Shown in pieces: positions 7,236 to 18,600 of a stretch of 40,303 bases of DNA. The notes under the pieces are model-generated. The model was not told the DNA's origin, did not search any database, and saw nothing but the letters and a program-made list of their open reading frames with translations. The stretch is from the NCBI GenBank assembly GCA_024279865.1, contig JAJRRC010000044.1, positions 1 to 40,303 on the forward strand. The letters run 5' to 3'. This DNA is from Planctomycetota bacterium. Lineage in GTDB: Bacteria; Planctomycetota; Phycisphaerae; Phycisphaerales; Phycisphaeraceae. A program made the position numbers and the translations under genes. The first letter of the stretch is position 1. Each line of letters begins with the position of its first letter.

Positions 7236-7330
7236 AAAGCATTTTGCATAAAGGCTCACGGCTTTTGACTAGGGTGGGTCGTTTGAAAAGCAGCCGCACG
7301 CTAACAGCGTACGCAGGGACGCGTCTAGGA
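7236..7330. repeat. Partial TAGAGC-type element
   Basis: AAAGCATTTTGCATAAAGGC at the left, then GTTTGAAAAGCAGCCGCACG, the GCTAACAGCGTACG hairpin and GCGTCTAGG match the interior of the 6989-7114 copy. The right inverted end is not recognisable. Confidence 0.5.
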
Positions 7331-7617
7331 AAGGGGAGCAGGGGGGACTAGAGTCCCAGAGGCCGTCTTGTCGCTATTTGTGTGGCAGGGGGAGGCCAAC
7401 CACAAATCCATCGTGCGTGCTCCATCAACCGTGGGCTTGGCCTTCTCAAGATCAAGCAGAAGGGAGCCTATTGCCTTTAATACCCCGCTATTGCCGTTGT
7501 GACCCCTCACCAATACTGGGCAGCTCCACAGGCCTCCAGCAGGCCGCTTGGGCTCCTTTGAGGCTTTTCCTCCATTAGAGAAGGACATGAGCGTTATAAG
7601 GAACTTGATTTTGCCAA

Positions 7618-7719
7618 GATCGCATCACACGCTCTAAAAGGCTCAATGTATTTCCAGAAGAAAATATTGAGGCCCAGAGCGTCACAAAACCACCTAATCT
7701 AGAGCGTGTAACGATCATG
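7618..7719. repeat. Pair of outward-facing TAGAGCGTGT ends
   Basis: GATCGCATCACACGCTCTAA (7618-7637) and TAGAGCGTGTAACGATCATG (7700-7719) are imperfect inverted copies of one sequence. GCATCACACGCTCT also occurs in the short element at 27171-27212. They may be the remains of two neighbouring elements. Confidence 0.4.
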
Positions 7720-7993
7720 TGTAGCGGTTTGGCAACTGGGAAAACGGCAAAAACTTGGTTGCTAAGGCGGTCATTGATCCTCAAGCCGCAACACTTGAGT
7801 GTGAGGTGCCCTAGCGTTTTCAGTATGTTGGCAAAGCCGAATTCTAAGGCCTTCCGAAGAGTCGGATTCTTGATAAACGCGACAGATGAAATCATAGCGT
7901 TGTGGGCAAACAGCCCAAGAGCTCAAGGAAGAGTTTTTTCAGGGAGGAAGAATCTTGCATTTTTTTTTGCCGGGGGTTACCTGGGAGGGCAGG

Positions 7994-8638
7994 TTACCAG
8001 CCCATCGCTTTGAGCCACGCATGGGCGATGACCAGATGTCCGCTTGGGTTTGGATGGACCGGTTCAGCACAGAATTGGTCAGCTTCATATCGCTCAAGAA
8101 GCGTTTGGTAGACCCGGTGTGTTTTGACATGACGGGTCTGATATTTTTTCGCCAAAGTATTGATCGCTTTCAAATATTGAGGCAAATGCTTGAGCACTTG
8201 GCTACGAAAGGAATCCTCATGGCGATCCGTTGAGATATAAAACGGGTCCACGAGGATGACCTTGGCCTTGGTTTCCTTTTGAATCCGCGTGAGCAGGCGG
8301 TCGTACAGCAGAGCAAAATCATCAGGCCCAGTCGATTGACCCTCAAATGCTCTTAGCCAGCGATGAATATCGTTGATCCCAATTTTAATTGAGATCCAAT
8401 GAGGCTGATGATTGATGCAATCTTCCGTCCAACGGTCGGTCAATTCAACGGTTGTATTGCCTCCGATGCCCGTGTTGATCACCTTGATTTGGTGTGCAGG
8501 ATATTTTGCGACCATCAAATCACGAATTTGTCGGACATAACCACAGCCCAAAGGGGCTTCTGCGGCACGCCGGCCAGTATCCGTAATAGAATCTCCAATG
8601 AACAACAACGTTTGGCTGGGCTTGATTACAAAGGGCAT
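7994..8638 (-). CDS. SGNH/GDSL-type hydrolase
   Basis: A 214-residue cytoplasmic-looking esterase or lipase-like protein of the SGNH superfamily. Block I is GDSITD (residues 15-20, nucleophile Ser17). Block II Gly and Asn lie in NTGIGGNTT (55-63). Block III is GIND (87-90). Block V is EPVHPNPSGH (192-201), where His195 is the catalytic base but the usual Asp three residues before it is Glu192. No signal peptide is visible. AGGAAG lies 6 bases before the ATG. Substrates of this family range from acyl esters to acetylated sugars, and nothing here decides between them. It stands alone, upstream of and divergent from the 23S promoter. Confidence 0.88.
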   Translation of the reverse strand: MPFVIKPSQTLLFIGDSITDTGRRAAEAPLGCGYVRQIRDLMVAKYPAHQIKVINTGIGGNTTVELTDRWTEDCINHQPHWISIKIGINDIHRWLRAFEGQSTGPDDFALLYDRLLTRIQKETKAKVILVDPFYISTDRHEDSFRSQVLKHLPQYLKAINTLAKKYQTRHVKTHRVYQTLLERYEADQFCAEPVHPNPSGHLVIAHAWLKAMGW

Positions 8639-8963
8639 AAGGGCTTCCTGGAAAATAAAATTACAAAAGATGCATTTTAGTTTTTTGAGGTATGTTTAGC
8701 AAGGTAAAAACACTGAAATAAAGCCAAAAACCAACTTTTTACAACATCCCAGATTGCCTTGCCAGACCCTCAAAATGCCGATTTGAGGCCCTTGTGGGAG
8801 GAAAAACGTGTCAAGTGAGTTGACAGGGGGTTTGAAGAATGTAAACTTGCCTTTTCCCCCTTAAACGGGCGAGTGACACAACGGTGTGACCTTGATTGAG
8901 TCATCCAAAGTCAGCCGCTTAGACGAGTCGAAAAACTTTTTCGAAACAGGGAAATGACACGGG

Positions 8964-8991
8964 TTGACAAGCGAAACGACATCAGTATGAT
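8964..8991 (+). promoter_or_regulatory. rRNA promoter for 23S-5S
   Basis: A perfect -35 TTGACA (8964-8969) is followed after 16 bases by TATGAT (8986-8991), a near-consensus -10. It is the best sigma-70-like promoter in the window and lies about 345 bases before the 23S 5' end, with no 16S gene between. Confidence 0.75.
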
Positions 8992-9103
8992 GTGCAACCC
9001 ACCGCGAGTTAACAAACCCTCAAAACGAGGATTTGATAACCCGCGATGGACGGGCGACAAAATGATTGGCGACTTGAGTTTGCAGTCCCAGCCACAGCGT
9101 TGA

Positions 9104-9118
9104 CGATCTTTGAAAAGT
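9104..9118 (+). promoter_or_regulatory. boxA-like antitermination site
   Basis: GATCTTTGAAAAGTG resembles the boxA sequence found in many rRNA leaders (TGTTCTTTGAAAACT type), where Nus factors bind and suppress early termination. Its position between promoter and 23S fits. Confidence 0.45.
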
Positions 9119-9336
9119 GGATATGTATTGGAAAGAATAGCGATACTCTTACTCTAAAGAGTATCGCGCCGAGATTCAAGAGAACCTGAGGAGCTTGCTC
9201 AGTGGTTTAAAGCTAAAAATTCAAATAAGCTTTAAATTGTTGGGTTGTCACAGTAAAACACGCTCATGTGCAACTGTGACAGATGGCACGATTAAGTATT
9301 GATTTAACGTAAGTTGAATCGGTCCGAGGTCGGAGC

Positions 9337-12186
<2,850 letters not shown>

Positions 12187-12306
12187 GTTCCGACCACGGA
12201 TCGATTCATTAAGCTCCAATATCTGGTTTTTTTGAATCTCACACTTTCCATTACATAAACACTGATTTTAATCAGGCGTTGATTCGGTAAAACGAATCAA
12301 CACCTT

Positions 12307-12415
12307 TGCCGGTGACCATAGTGACGGGGTCCCACCTGATCCCATTCCGAACTCAGTAGTTAAGCCCGTTACGCCGATGATACTGCCACTGCGGGAAAGT
12401 AGGTCATCGCCGGCT
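12307..12415 (+). rRNA. rrf: 5S ribosomal RNA
   Basis: About 109 bases, with terminal helix GCCGGTGA / TCATCGCCGGC and the conserved core CCCATTCCGAACTCAGTAGT, then TTAAGCCCGTTACGCCGATG and the loop-E side CTGCGGGAAAGTAGG. It starts about 120 bases after 23S and shares its transcript. Confidence 0.95.
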
Positions 12416-12418
12416 TTT

Positions 12419-12458
12419 ATGAGCCAAGTAAGCCTAAAGCTTACTTGGCTCATTTTTT
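12419..12458 (+). terminator. Terminator of the 23S-5S operon
   Basis: A 13-bp perfect stem (GAGCCAAGTAAGC / GCTTACTTGGCTC) with a CTAAA loop runs into ATTTTTT. A textbook intrinsic terminator directly after 5S. Confidence 0.95.
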
Positions 12459-12637
12459 GCGCACTTTTTTCATTTTGAACGCTTTTTGTCAAAACAACTC
12501 ATTCAAAGAACCTCACCGCCACATTCTTCCAAGAAACCCGAACGCATTCTGCGTGGGGCTTGGTGGTTTGCTCCCCGAATTTTGAACCAGCGCTATGAGA
12601 GTTTTGATTAGACTATCGAGTTGAAAGGAATTCTCAG

Positions 12638-12942
12638 ATGAAACGCAAACGGCACAGTTCACAACAGGTGATTCGAAAGTTAGGTGAAGCGAAAGCTGCT
12701 CTGGCATCAGGCCAGCCCTTGGCGGCGGTCTGCCAAATGCTTGGCGTCAGCGAGCAGACTTATTACCGCCCCCGGAATTGGAAAAAACAGTACGGCAACA
12801 TGGATGCTGATGAAGCCAAACGGCTTGCCTCGCTTGAAGATGAGAACAGACTTCCGGGGGTCGGCTCAAGAAGTGGGTTGCAGATTTATCGTTGGACAAA
12901 GCGATCCTCACCGAGGCGTTGGATATTGCAAAAAACTTCTAA
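12638..12942 (+). pseudogene. IS3-type orfA, interrupted by two micro-insertions
   Basis: Starts MKRKRHSSQQVIRKLGEAKA with the IS3-type HTH (VCQMLGVSEQTYYR). A normal relative reads YYRWKKQYG; here nine bases (CCCCGGAAT, 12770-12778) split R and W without changing frame. Further on, ENR-RLKKWVADLSLDKAIL is split by eleven bases (CTTCCGGGGGT, 12851-12861), shifting frame by one. Removing both restores an orfA ending DIAKNF at TAA 12940. Both inserts are forms of the same G-rich unit seen elsewhere in this window. Confidence 0.85.
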
Positions 12943-13411
12943 GCCCGACGCAGCGACAGGAGATCGTCCCGCAGGTCCAGCATCGGATGGACTGTTCGCA
13001 ACGTCGGGCGTGCAAGACAACGGGAATGACTCGCAGCACGCAACGATAGACCTCTGTGCGCATGGATCGAGATCGAGCTTTAGTGAAAGCGATTTACGCA
13101 GTGGTCCGTCAACATCCCCGCTACGGCTACCGAATGGTAGCGGCGGAATTGCGGACTGATGGCTGGCAGGTCAATGCCAAACGCGTGTACCGTTTATGGC
13201 GACGTGAAGGATTGAAAGTGACACGAAAAACGCATAAAAACAAGTCTAAAGGCGGCTCAAAGAATAGTTGCCTCAATCGCCCGTCGATGCACAAGGATGA
13301 TGTATGGGCGATCGACTTTATTCCCGACAGTACGGCCTCGGGCAGCCCGCTGAAGATGCTTGTGGTCGAAGATGAATTCACCCGAGAGTGCCTGGCTCTG
13401 GAAGTTGGTGG
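12943..13411 (+). pseudogene. IS3-type orfB (DDE transposase), truncated
   Basis: Readable as LSPTQRQEIV, RRACKTTGMTRSTQR, a TAG stop at 13047-13049, then MDRDRALVKAIY, HPRYGYRMVAAELR, NAKRVYRLWRREGLKV and the start of the DDE core. Two catalytic aspartates are visible (VWAIDF and VVEDEFTRECLALEV). Transposase similarity stops at about 13411 and the third catalytic residue is absent. The following sequence to 13490 is open but unrelated. Not expected to be active. Confidence 0.85.
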
Positions 13412-13640
13412 CAGTCGTTTTGGCGTGCAAATCATTGAATGGAAATCAGTTACATCAAAAAAAACCGTTAACCGGACAGCAGTGACATGAGACCAAAATG
13501 TATTTTGCGTTCTTAAGGCCGATGGTGTCAGAGCATCGCGGCGGCGTGATGGTGTCATGGGGCAACAGTGCGTGAGACTCTTACAAGTGATGGATGCCAA
13601 GTTTTTCCCAGTTGCCTCTGAGAACCACACCTGCCATAGT

Positions 13641-14795
13641 ATGTCAATGCCGATCTCACTTCCCAATGATGTGGTTGAGTTGCTTCAGTCCATGGTGCGA
13701 ATCAATTCGGTGAGTGGCCATTGCGATCAAGCAGAATCCGAAATGGTCACTCACAATGAAGCCATCGCCCAAGCCATGGGTTTTGTAACGCGACGGCTAC
13801 CGGTGAAAGATAAGGCAGACAACTTATTGATTACGGATCACGTGGATACAGCATTGCCTTGGCTGATGTTTGAGAGTCATACCGATACCGTCGCAGTCGA
13901 CAACATGTCGATTGATCCTTTTGCTGCTGAGATTCGCGATGGAAAAATAGGGGGGCGTGGAGCTTGTGACACCAAAGGAACCGGGGCTGCGATGCTTTGG
14001 GCGATGCATCAATATGCTCATCAAACCCAGCGACCCAACAACATTGCCTTGCTCATGACTGTCGGTGAAGAGTCAGGCATGACAGGCGTGCGGTCCTTTA
14101 TTCAAAATGATATTGCGTCATTGGGGTTTGAGCCGTCTGGGATTATTGTGGGGGAACCGACGTTGTGTCGCCCGGTCATTGCCCACAACGGCAGCCTTCG
14201 ATGGAAGATTTCCACCCATGGCGTGGCAGCTCATTCTTCCACGCCGTTCCTCGGCCGTTCAGCGATCAGCATGATGGCCAAGGTCATCGATGCACTGGAA
14301 TCACAGTATATTCCGAGCCTCACCGCTTCGGACGCGTTGACGGGGGACGCTCAATGCAGCATCAATTTGATCCAAGGCGGCACACAGCTCAACATCATTG
14401 CAGATCATTGTGAAATTCAATTGGATCGAAGGCTTGTGCCTGGCGAATCGGAGCAGACGGTTTTGCCTGAATCTCAGAAAATACTCGATCAACTGCAAGG
14501 CATTGATTATGAGCAAGAGTTTTTTTTCAGTTGCCCGCCGTTGGGATCCCAATCCGCAGCGGGTTTGTTGCCACGGGTCCAGCAAGTTTTAGAAGCTCAT
14601 GGTCTAGACCCCGAGCCTCAAGGCGCGGCCTATGCAACCAACGGCGGAGATATGGCCGGGACAGGCATCCCTGTCTTAGTCTTGGGGCCTGGTGATATTG
14701 CCCAGGCACACACCAAAGATGAATGGCTTTGCATCTCACAATTGGAATTGGGTGTGAGTGTCTATCAAAGTCTCATGCAATCACCGACTGATTAA
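13641..14795 (+). CDS. M20-family metallopeptidase/deacylase
   Basis: A 384-residue zinc amidohydrolase of the ArgE/DapE/carboxypeptidase group, cutting amide bonds of N-acyl amino acids or small peptides in the cytoplasm. Metal and catalytic residues are visible: His in ESHTDT (about 77), bridging Asp in GACDTKG (about 108), the Glu pair in GEESG (about 143), a ligand in VGEPT (about 171) and the C-terminal His in QAHTKDE (about 355). A dimerisation lid domain lies between. The ATG at 13641 starts just before the conserved helix; an open frame extends 84 bases upstream but has no similarity. The substrate cannot be fixed from sequence. It stands alone downstream of the IS remnant. Confidence 0.88.
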   Translation: MSMPISLPNDVVELLQSMVRINSVSGHCDQAESEMVTHNEAIAQAMGFVTRRLPVKDKADNLLITDHVDTALPWLMFESHTDTVAVDNMSIDPFAAEIRDGKIGGRGACDTKGTGAAMLWAMHQYAHQTQRPNNIALLMTVGEESGMTGVRSFIQNDIASLGFEPSGIIVGEPTLCRPVIAHNGSLRWKISTHGVAAHSSTPFLGRSAISMMAKVIDALESQYIPSLTASDALTGDAQCSINLIQGGTQLNIIADHCEIQLDRRLVPGESEQTVLPESQKILDQLQGIDYEQEFFFSCPPLGSQSAAGLLPRVQQVLEAHGLDPEPQGAAYATNGGDMAGTGIPVLVLGPGDIAQAHTKDEWLCISQLELGVSVYQSLMQSPTD

Positions 14796-15387
14796 CGCAT
14801 GGCACGCTCTGGCCTCCAATCGACCGTGGTTCAACCTCAAGCATGTGGATAACCTGTCTCTATCGCTGACGGTTTTGGGCTCTATCCTGTCACGCGTTTT
14901 TATTTTTTAAAAGACAAAAAGTTATTCATTTTTCTAAGAGTTGTTAAAATCGGTAGTTAGTAAAATATAAAAAAAAGTAACAATATTTGCCTATTCAGCT
15001 ATTGAATCCACAAGATGTTGTGGTTATATTGGTACGTTCACGGAGAAGTGCTTCATCAAACCCAAGTTTAAAACATGGGAAAAGGCATGATGCAGGATTC
15101 GGGAGACAAAAGGGTTCCGGGGGGTTCCGGGGGGTTCCGGGGGGGGCTGGGGGAAACTCGGGGGTATTCGGGGGAACCGGGGGGGAATTACAGGAGGCTT
15201 GGGGGGCTTTGGGATTTCGAGCGTGGTTGTGACCACTGAGCGCGGTTTTTGTGCTTAGCGCGATTGGTTTGCACGCTTTGAAGTGTTGAAATCTGAGAGG
15301 TGGAGTATTTTTTATCAGGCGAAGGTCCATGGTGGGTGGTTTGAATCAAAACTGCTTGGGCCGCGAAGGGACAGGGGTACATTGATT
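14796..15387. other. Intergenic region with a DnaA-box match, an AT-rich stretch and a G-rich tract
   Basis: No gene. A lone GCACGCTCTGG (14804-14814) resembles one end of the TAGAGC family. A perfect DnaA-box match TGTGGATAA (14844-14852) is followed by an AT-rich stretch (14895-14995). The G-rich tract at 15111-15210 follows. The dCTP deaminase fragment begins at 15388. Confidence 0.4.
15111..15210 (+). repeat. G-rich tract with repeated GGTTCCGGGG
   Basis: Three near-tandem GGGTTCCGGG units (about 15113-15143) lead into a run of G-blocks separated by short spacers, including GGGGGAAACTCGGGGG and GGGGGAACCGGGGGGG. More than four runs of at least four G occur close together, so the plus strand could form G-quadruplexes. 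The opening GACAAAAGGGTTCCGG recalls REP-type termini used by REP-associated transposases; that is an impression only. Confidence 0.6.
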
Positions 15388-15555
15388 ATGCCAGTGTTAT
15401 GTGATTCACAAATACGTGAGCTGATTCGGATTGAGCCGTTCGCGGACAAAAAGAAGCGTCCGGGTCAGATTTCTTATGGCAGATCGAGTGGTGGGTATGA
15501 CTTTCGGGTTGGCCCTCTTTTCAAGATTTTTACAAATGTGATGCCTTCTAGCTGA
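15388..15555 (+). pseudogene. dcd: N-terminal fragment of dCTP deaminase
   Basis: [20 protein letters not shown] and the following [25 protein letters not shown] match the first ~50 residues of the dCTP deaminase/dUTPase-like family in its planctomycete form (VLCDSQIRE, SYGxSSxGYDxRVG, FKVFTNV). The frame ends at TAG 15553 after 55 residues; a full enzyme has about 180 or more. Neither other frame continues the domain, so this is a true truncation rather than a frameshift. The catalytic part is missing. Its place next to ribonucleotide reductase suggests an old nucleotide-metabolism pair, with an active dcd probably elsewhere. Confidence 0.75.
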
Positions 15556-15663
15556 TCGTGTTTGTGCGGTGAGCCTACGAGTTCACCTTTTCGGAAGGAA
15601 ACTTCCGGGGACCGTCTTTTTTTTATTTTTTATTTTCATTATATTTTTGAGGCAGAGTGATCA
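15556..15663 (+). promoter_or_regulatory. Leader of the ribonucleotide reductase gene
   Basis: Two foldbacks precede a long T/A-rich stretch: GGTGA/TCACC (15569-15588) and CGGAAG-GAAA-CTTCCG (15592-15607). The T run begins 11 bases after the second stem, too far for a standard terminator. The second stem ends in ACTTCCGGGG, the recurrent G-rich unit. No cobalamin riboswitch signature was recognised, although the enzyme uses that cofactor. Confidence 0.4.
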
Positions 15664-18600
15664 ATGAGGATCCCACGTAAATTCACCACGGAAGGCGTCG
15701 ACGTTTTTTCCACGGTCCAATGGACCCAGCGGGCCAGTAAGATTAGTAATCTTGATGGGTCGGTTGTGTTTGAAATGACCGATGCTCAGGTCCCCGCGGA
15801 CTGGTCCCAGTTAGCCACGGACATCATGGTCAGCAAGTACTTCCGCAAGGCCGGTGTTCCCCAGTACGATACAGACGGCAAGTTGCTCAAAGATGAGCAG
15901 GGAACTGTGGTTACCGGTCCAGAACGTTCGGTGAAACAAGTGGTGAATCGTCTGGCTGGTTGCTGGCGATACTGGGGTGAAACCCATGGCTATTTTGAAT
16001 CCACCCGTGATGCCCAAGCATTCTACGACGAACTGTCTTACATGATGCTCAACCAGATGTGCGCTCCAAACAGCCCACAGTGGTTTAACACAGGTCTGAA
16101 TTGGGCGTACGACCTGTCTGGCCCTGCTCAGGGACATTGGTTTACCGATCCTAAAAATGGGGAAACCAAACAATCCAGCGATGCTTATTCTCATCCTCAG
16201 CCTCATGCTTGCTTCATCCAATCCGTCGAAGACGATCTGGTCAATGAAGGCGGGATCATGAACCTTTGGACCCGTGAAGCACGCTTATTCAAATACGGCT
16301 CAGGCACTGGCTCGAACTTCTCCAACGTACGTGGCGCAGATGAAGCGCTCTCAGGCGGTGGCAAAAGCTCTGGCCTGATGAGTTTCCTGAAAATCGGTGA
16401 CCGAGCAGCAGGGGCCATCAAGTCCGGCGGCACAACTAGACGGGCCGCCAAAATGGTCTGCTTGAATCTGGATCATCCCGATATCGAAAACTTTGTAAAC
16501 TGGAAAGTTCGCGAAGAAATCAAAGTCGCAGCTCTTGTCGAAGGCTTTAAAGCCATCAAGGATCGCAAAACCAGCGAAACCGATGTGCAAACCATCGGCG
16601 AAACCGCTCGCGAACTGGGCTTGACCCTCGACTATGATTTCAACGGCGAAGCCTATCAAACCGTCAGTGGCCAAAACTCCAACAACTCCATTCGCATTCC
16701 CAATGAGTTCTTTGAAGCGGTGGATGAAGATGGCGATTGGGAATTGACCGGCCGAGTTGATGCCTCCTTTAAACGATCCGTCCCCGCTCGCAAACTCTGG
16801 GACCAAATCGGCTACGCTGCTTGGCGATGTGCGGACCCAGGCGTGCAGTTTGATACCACCATTAACGAGTGGCATACTTGCCCAGCTTCGGGACGCATCA
16901 ACGCGTCAAACCCTTGCTCTGAATATATGTTCTTGGATGACACCGCATGCAACTTGGCGTCCTTGAACTTGCTTAAATTTTATGATGCCAAGACGGGGCA
17001 ATTTGATCTCGAACGTTTTGAGCATGGCATCAACTTGTGGACCATCGTGCTGGAAATCAGTGTGCTGATGGCCTCGTTCCCCAGCAAGGAAATTGCACGT
17101 TTGAGCTATGATTTCCGAACGTTGGGTCTAGGCTATGCGAATATTGGTGCGATGTTGATGCAAGCGGGCATTGCGTATGACTCGCAAGAGGGCCGCGCTT
17201 TGTGCAGCTCGTTGACTGCGATTCTCACCGGCCGCAGTTATGCGACCAGTGCTCAATTGGCGGCAGAGCTTGGCCCGTTTCCCGGCTACTACAAGAACAA
17301 AGAACACATGTTGCGGGTCATCCGCAACCACCGACGGGCAGTCTATGGCGTGAGCCGAGATTCAGACCTTGCCCAAGGCCATGAGTTAGGCGATTATGAA
17401 GGACTCCGCATCAAGCCCATGCCTGTGGATGATTCGTACTTGGATCAAACCAATGGCGACTATCGCACACTCGCCAATGCGTCAGATATATTGCATCATG
17501 CACGCGTGGCTTGGGATGACGCGTTGCGATTGGGTGAACAGCATGGCTATCGTAATGCTCAAACCACCGTCATTGCTCCCACCGGAACCATCGGTCTATT
17601 GATGGATTGTGATACCACGGGTGTGGAGCCGGACTTCTCACTGGTGAAATTCAAAAAACTCGCAGGCGGCGGTTATTTCAAAATTGCCAACCAATCCATT
17701 CGCCCCGCACTGGCGGCTTTGGGTTATGCCGAGGCTGAAATCAAAGATATTTTGACTTATGTCATGGGAACATTGAACCTTAACGTTCCCTTTGAAGACG
17801 ATACTTTTGTGAATTGGCTCAAGGGTAAGGGACTCAATGAAGGCGATCTTCAGAAGGTCAATGACGTGGTGGCCTCGGTGTTTGATCTTGCGGGTGCTTT
17901 GACGCCTTGGACATTGGGCGAAGAAACCATTGAGCGTTTGGGTTTGACTGAACAGGCTCAGAAGCCCGGTTTTAATTTGCTCAAAATATGGGGACTCAAG
18001 GCTCCACAAATCGAAAAGCTCACCGAAGAAATCTGTGGCATGCAGACCATCGAAAAGGCCCCTCATCTCAAAGAAGAGCATTTGCCCGTGTTTGACTGTG
18101 CCAATACTTGTGGCCCCAAAGGCGAACGCTTTATCGAAGCCCAGGGACATATCCGCATGATGGGTGCTGCTCAGCCGTTTATCTCTGGTGCCATCAGCAA
18201 AACCATCAACCTGCCCAACACCGCCACCATCGAAGACATTGCCAAGTCCTATCGCCTAAGCTGGGACCTCGGCCTCAAGGCCAACGCTCTGTACCGCGAT
18301 GGTTGTAAACTCAGTCAGCCTCTCAATAGCAAAGTCGACGCAGACGAAGAAGTCGATGACGCAGACAATATCCAGGCAGGTCAAGATGCGGTGGCCTCGG
18401 ATGTCGCCAAGCTCGCCAGTGATGTTTCCAAACCAGAAGTGGAAATCAAGACCATTGAAAAAGTTGTCGAACGCATCATCGAACGCCCCATGCGGAAGCG
18501 ATTGCCTGATACCCGTCGTTCTCTGACCCATAAATTCAGCGTGGCAGGCCACGAAGGCTATATCACCGTGGGCTTGTACGAAGAAGGCGATCCCGGTGAA

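Larger units (their letters stand above)
6593..7993. other. Gene-poor, repeat-rich region
   Basis: No convincing gene lies in these 1.4 kb. Open frames exist on both strands but lack ribosome sites and recognisable domains. The region holds the hairpin at 6709, a tRNA-Arg-like relic near 6790-6820, a full TAGAGC-type element (6989-7114), the G-A hairpin (7151-7195), a partial TAGAGC element (7236-7330), and a divergent pair of TAGAGCGTGT ends (7618-7638 and 7700-7719). It reads like a landing zone for small repeats. Confidence 0.5.
8639..9336 (+). other. rRNA promoter and leader region
   Basis: No protein gene. It holds the rRNA promoter (8964-8991), the boxA-like sequence (9104-9118) and three clear foldbacks: GCGATACTCTT/AAGAGTATCGC near 9137-9166, TTTAAAGC/GCTTTAAA near 9207-9237, and TGTCACAGT/ACTGTGACA near 9246-9281. 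The last bases pair with sequence after 23S to form the processing stem. Confidence 0.6.
12590..13490 (+). mobile_element. Remnant of an IS3-family insertion sequence
   Basis: The segment carries both reading frames of an IS3-type element: orfA with a helix-turn-helix, and orfB with an integrase core, truncated after about two thirds. Damage seen: two short G/C-rich insertions in orfA (12770-12778 in frame, 12851-12861 frameshifting), a TAG in orfB at 13047 and loss of the 3' part with the last catalytic Glu. Terminal inverted repeats were not identified. Coordinates are approximate. Confidence 0.8.

Noticed and set aside
7325-8013. Open frames of 87-106 codons on both strands in the repeat-rich region
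   Set aside because: They overlap each other in opposite directions, lack ribosome-binding sites and recognisable domains, and are interrupted by repeat ends.
12268-12707. Minus-strand frames across 5S and its terminator
   Set aside because: They cover rRNA and terminator sequence and show no protein similarity.
14840-15000. Replication origin
   Set aside because: Only one DnaA-box match, and no dnaA, dnaN or cluster of boxes.
14995-15330. Pro-rich 111-codon minus-strand frame
   Set aside because: It is produced by the G-rich tract being read on the opposite strand; no start signal or family resemblance.
15556-15663. Cobalamin riboswitch before the B12-dependent ribonucleotide reductase
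   Set aside because: No B12-box-like sequence was seen and the leader is too short for the usual fold.
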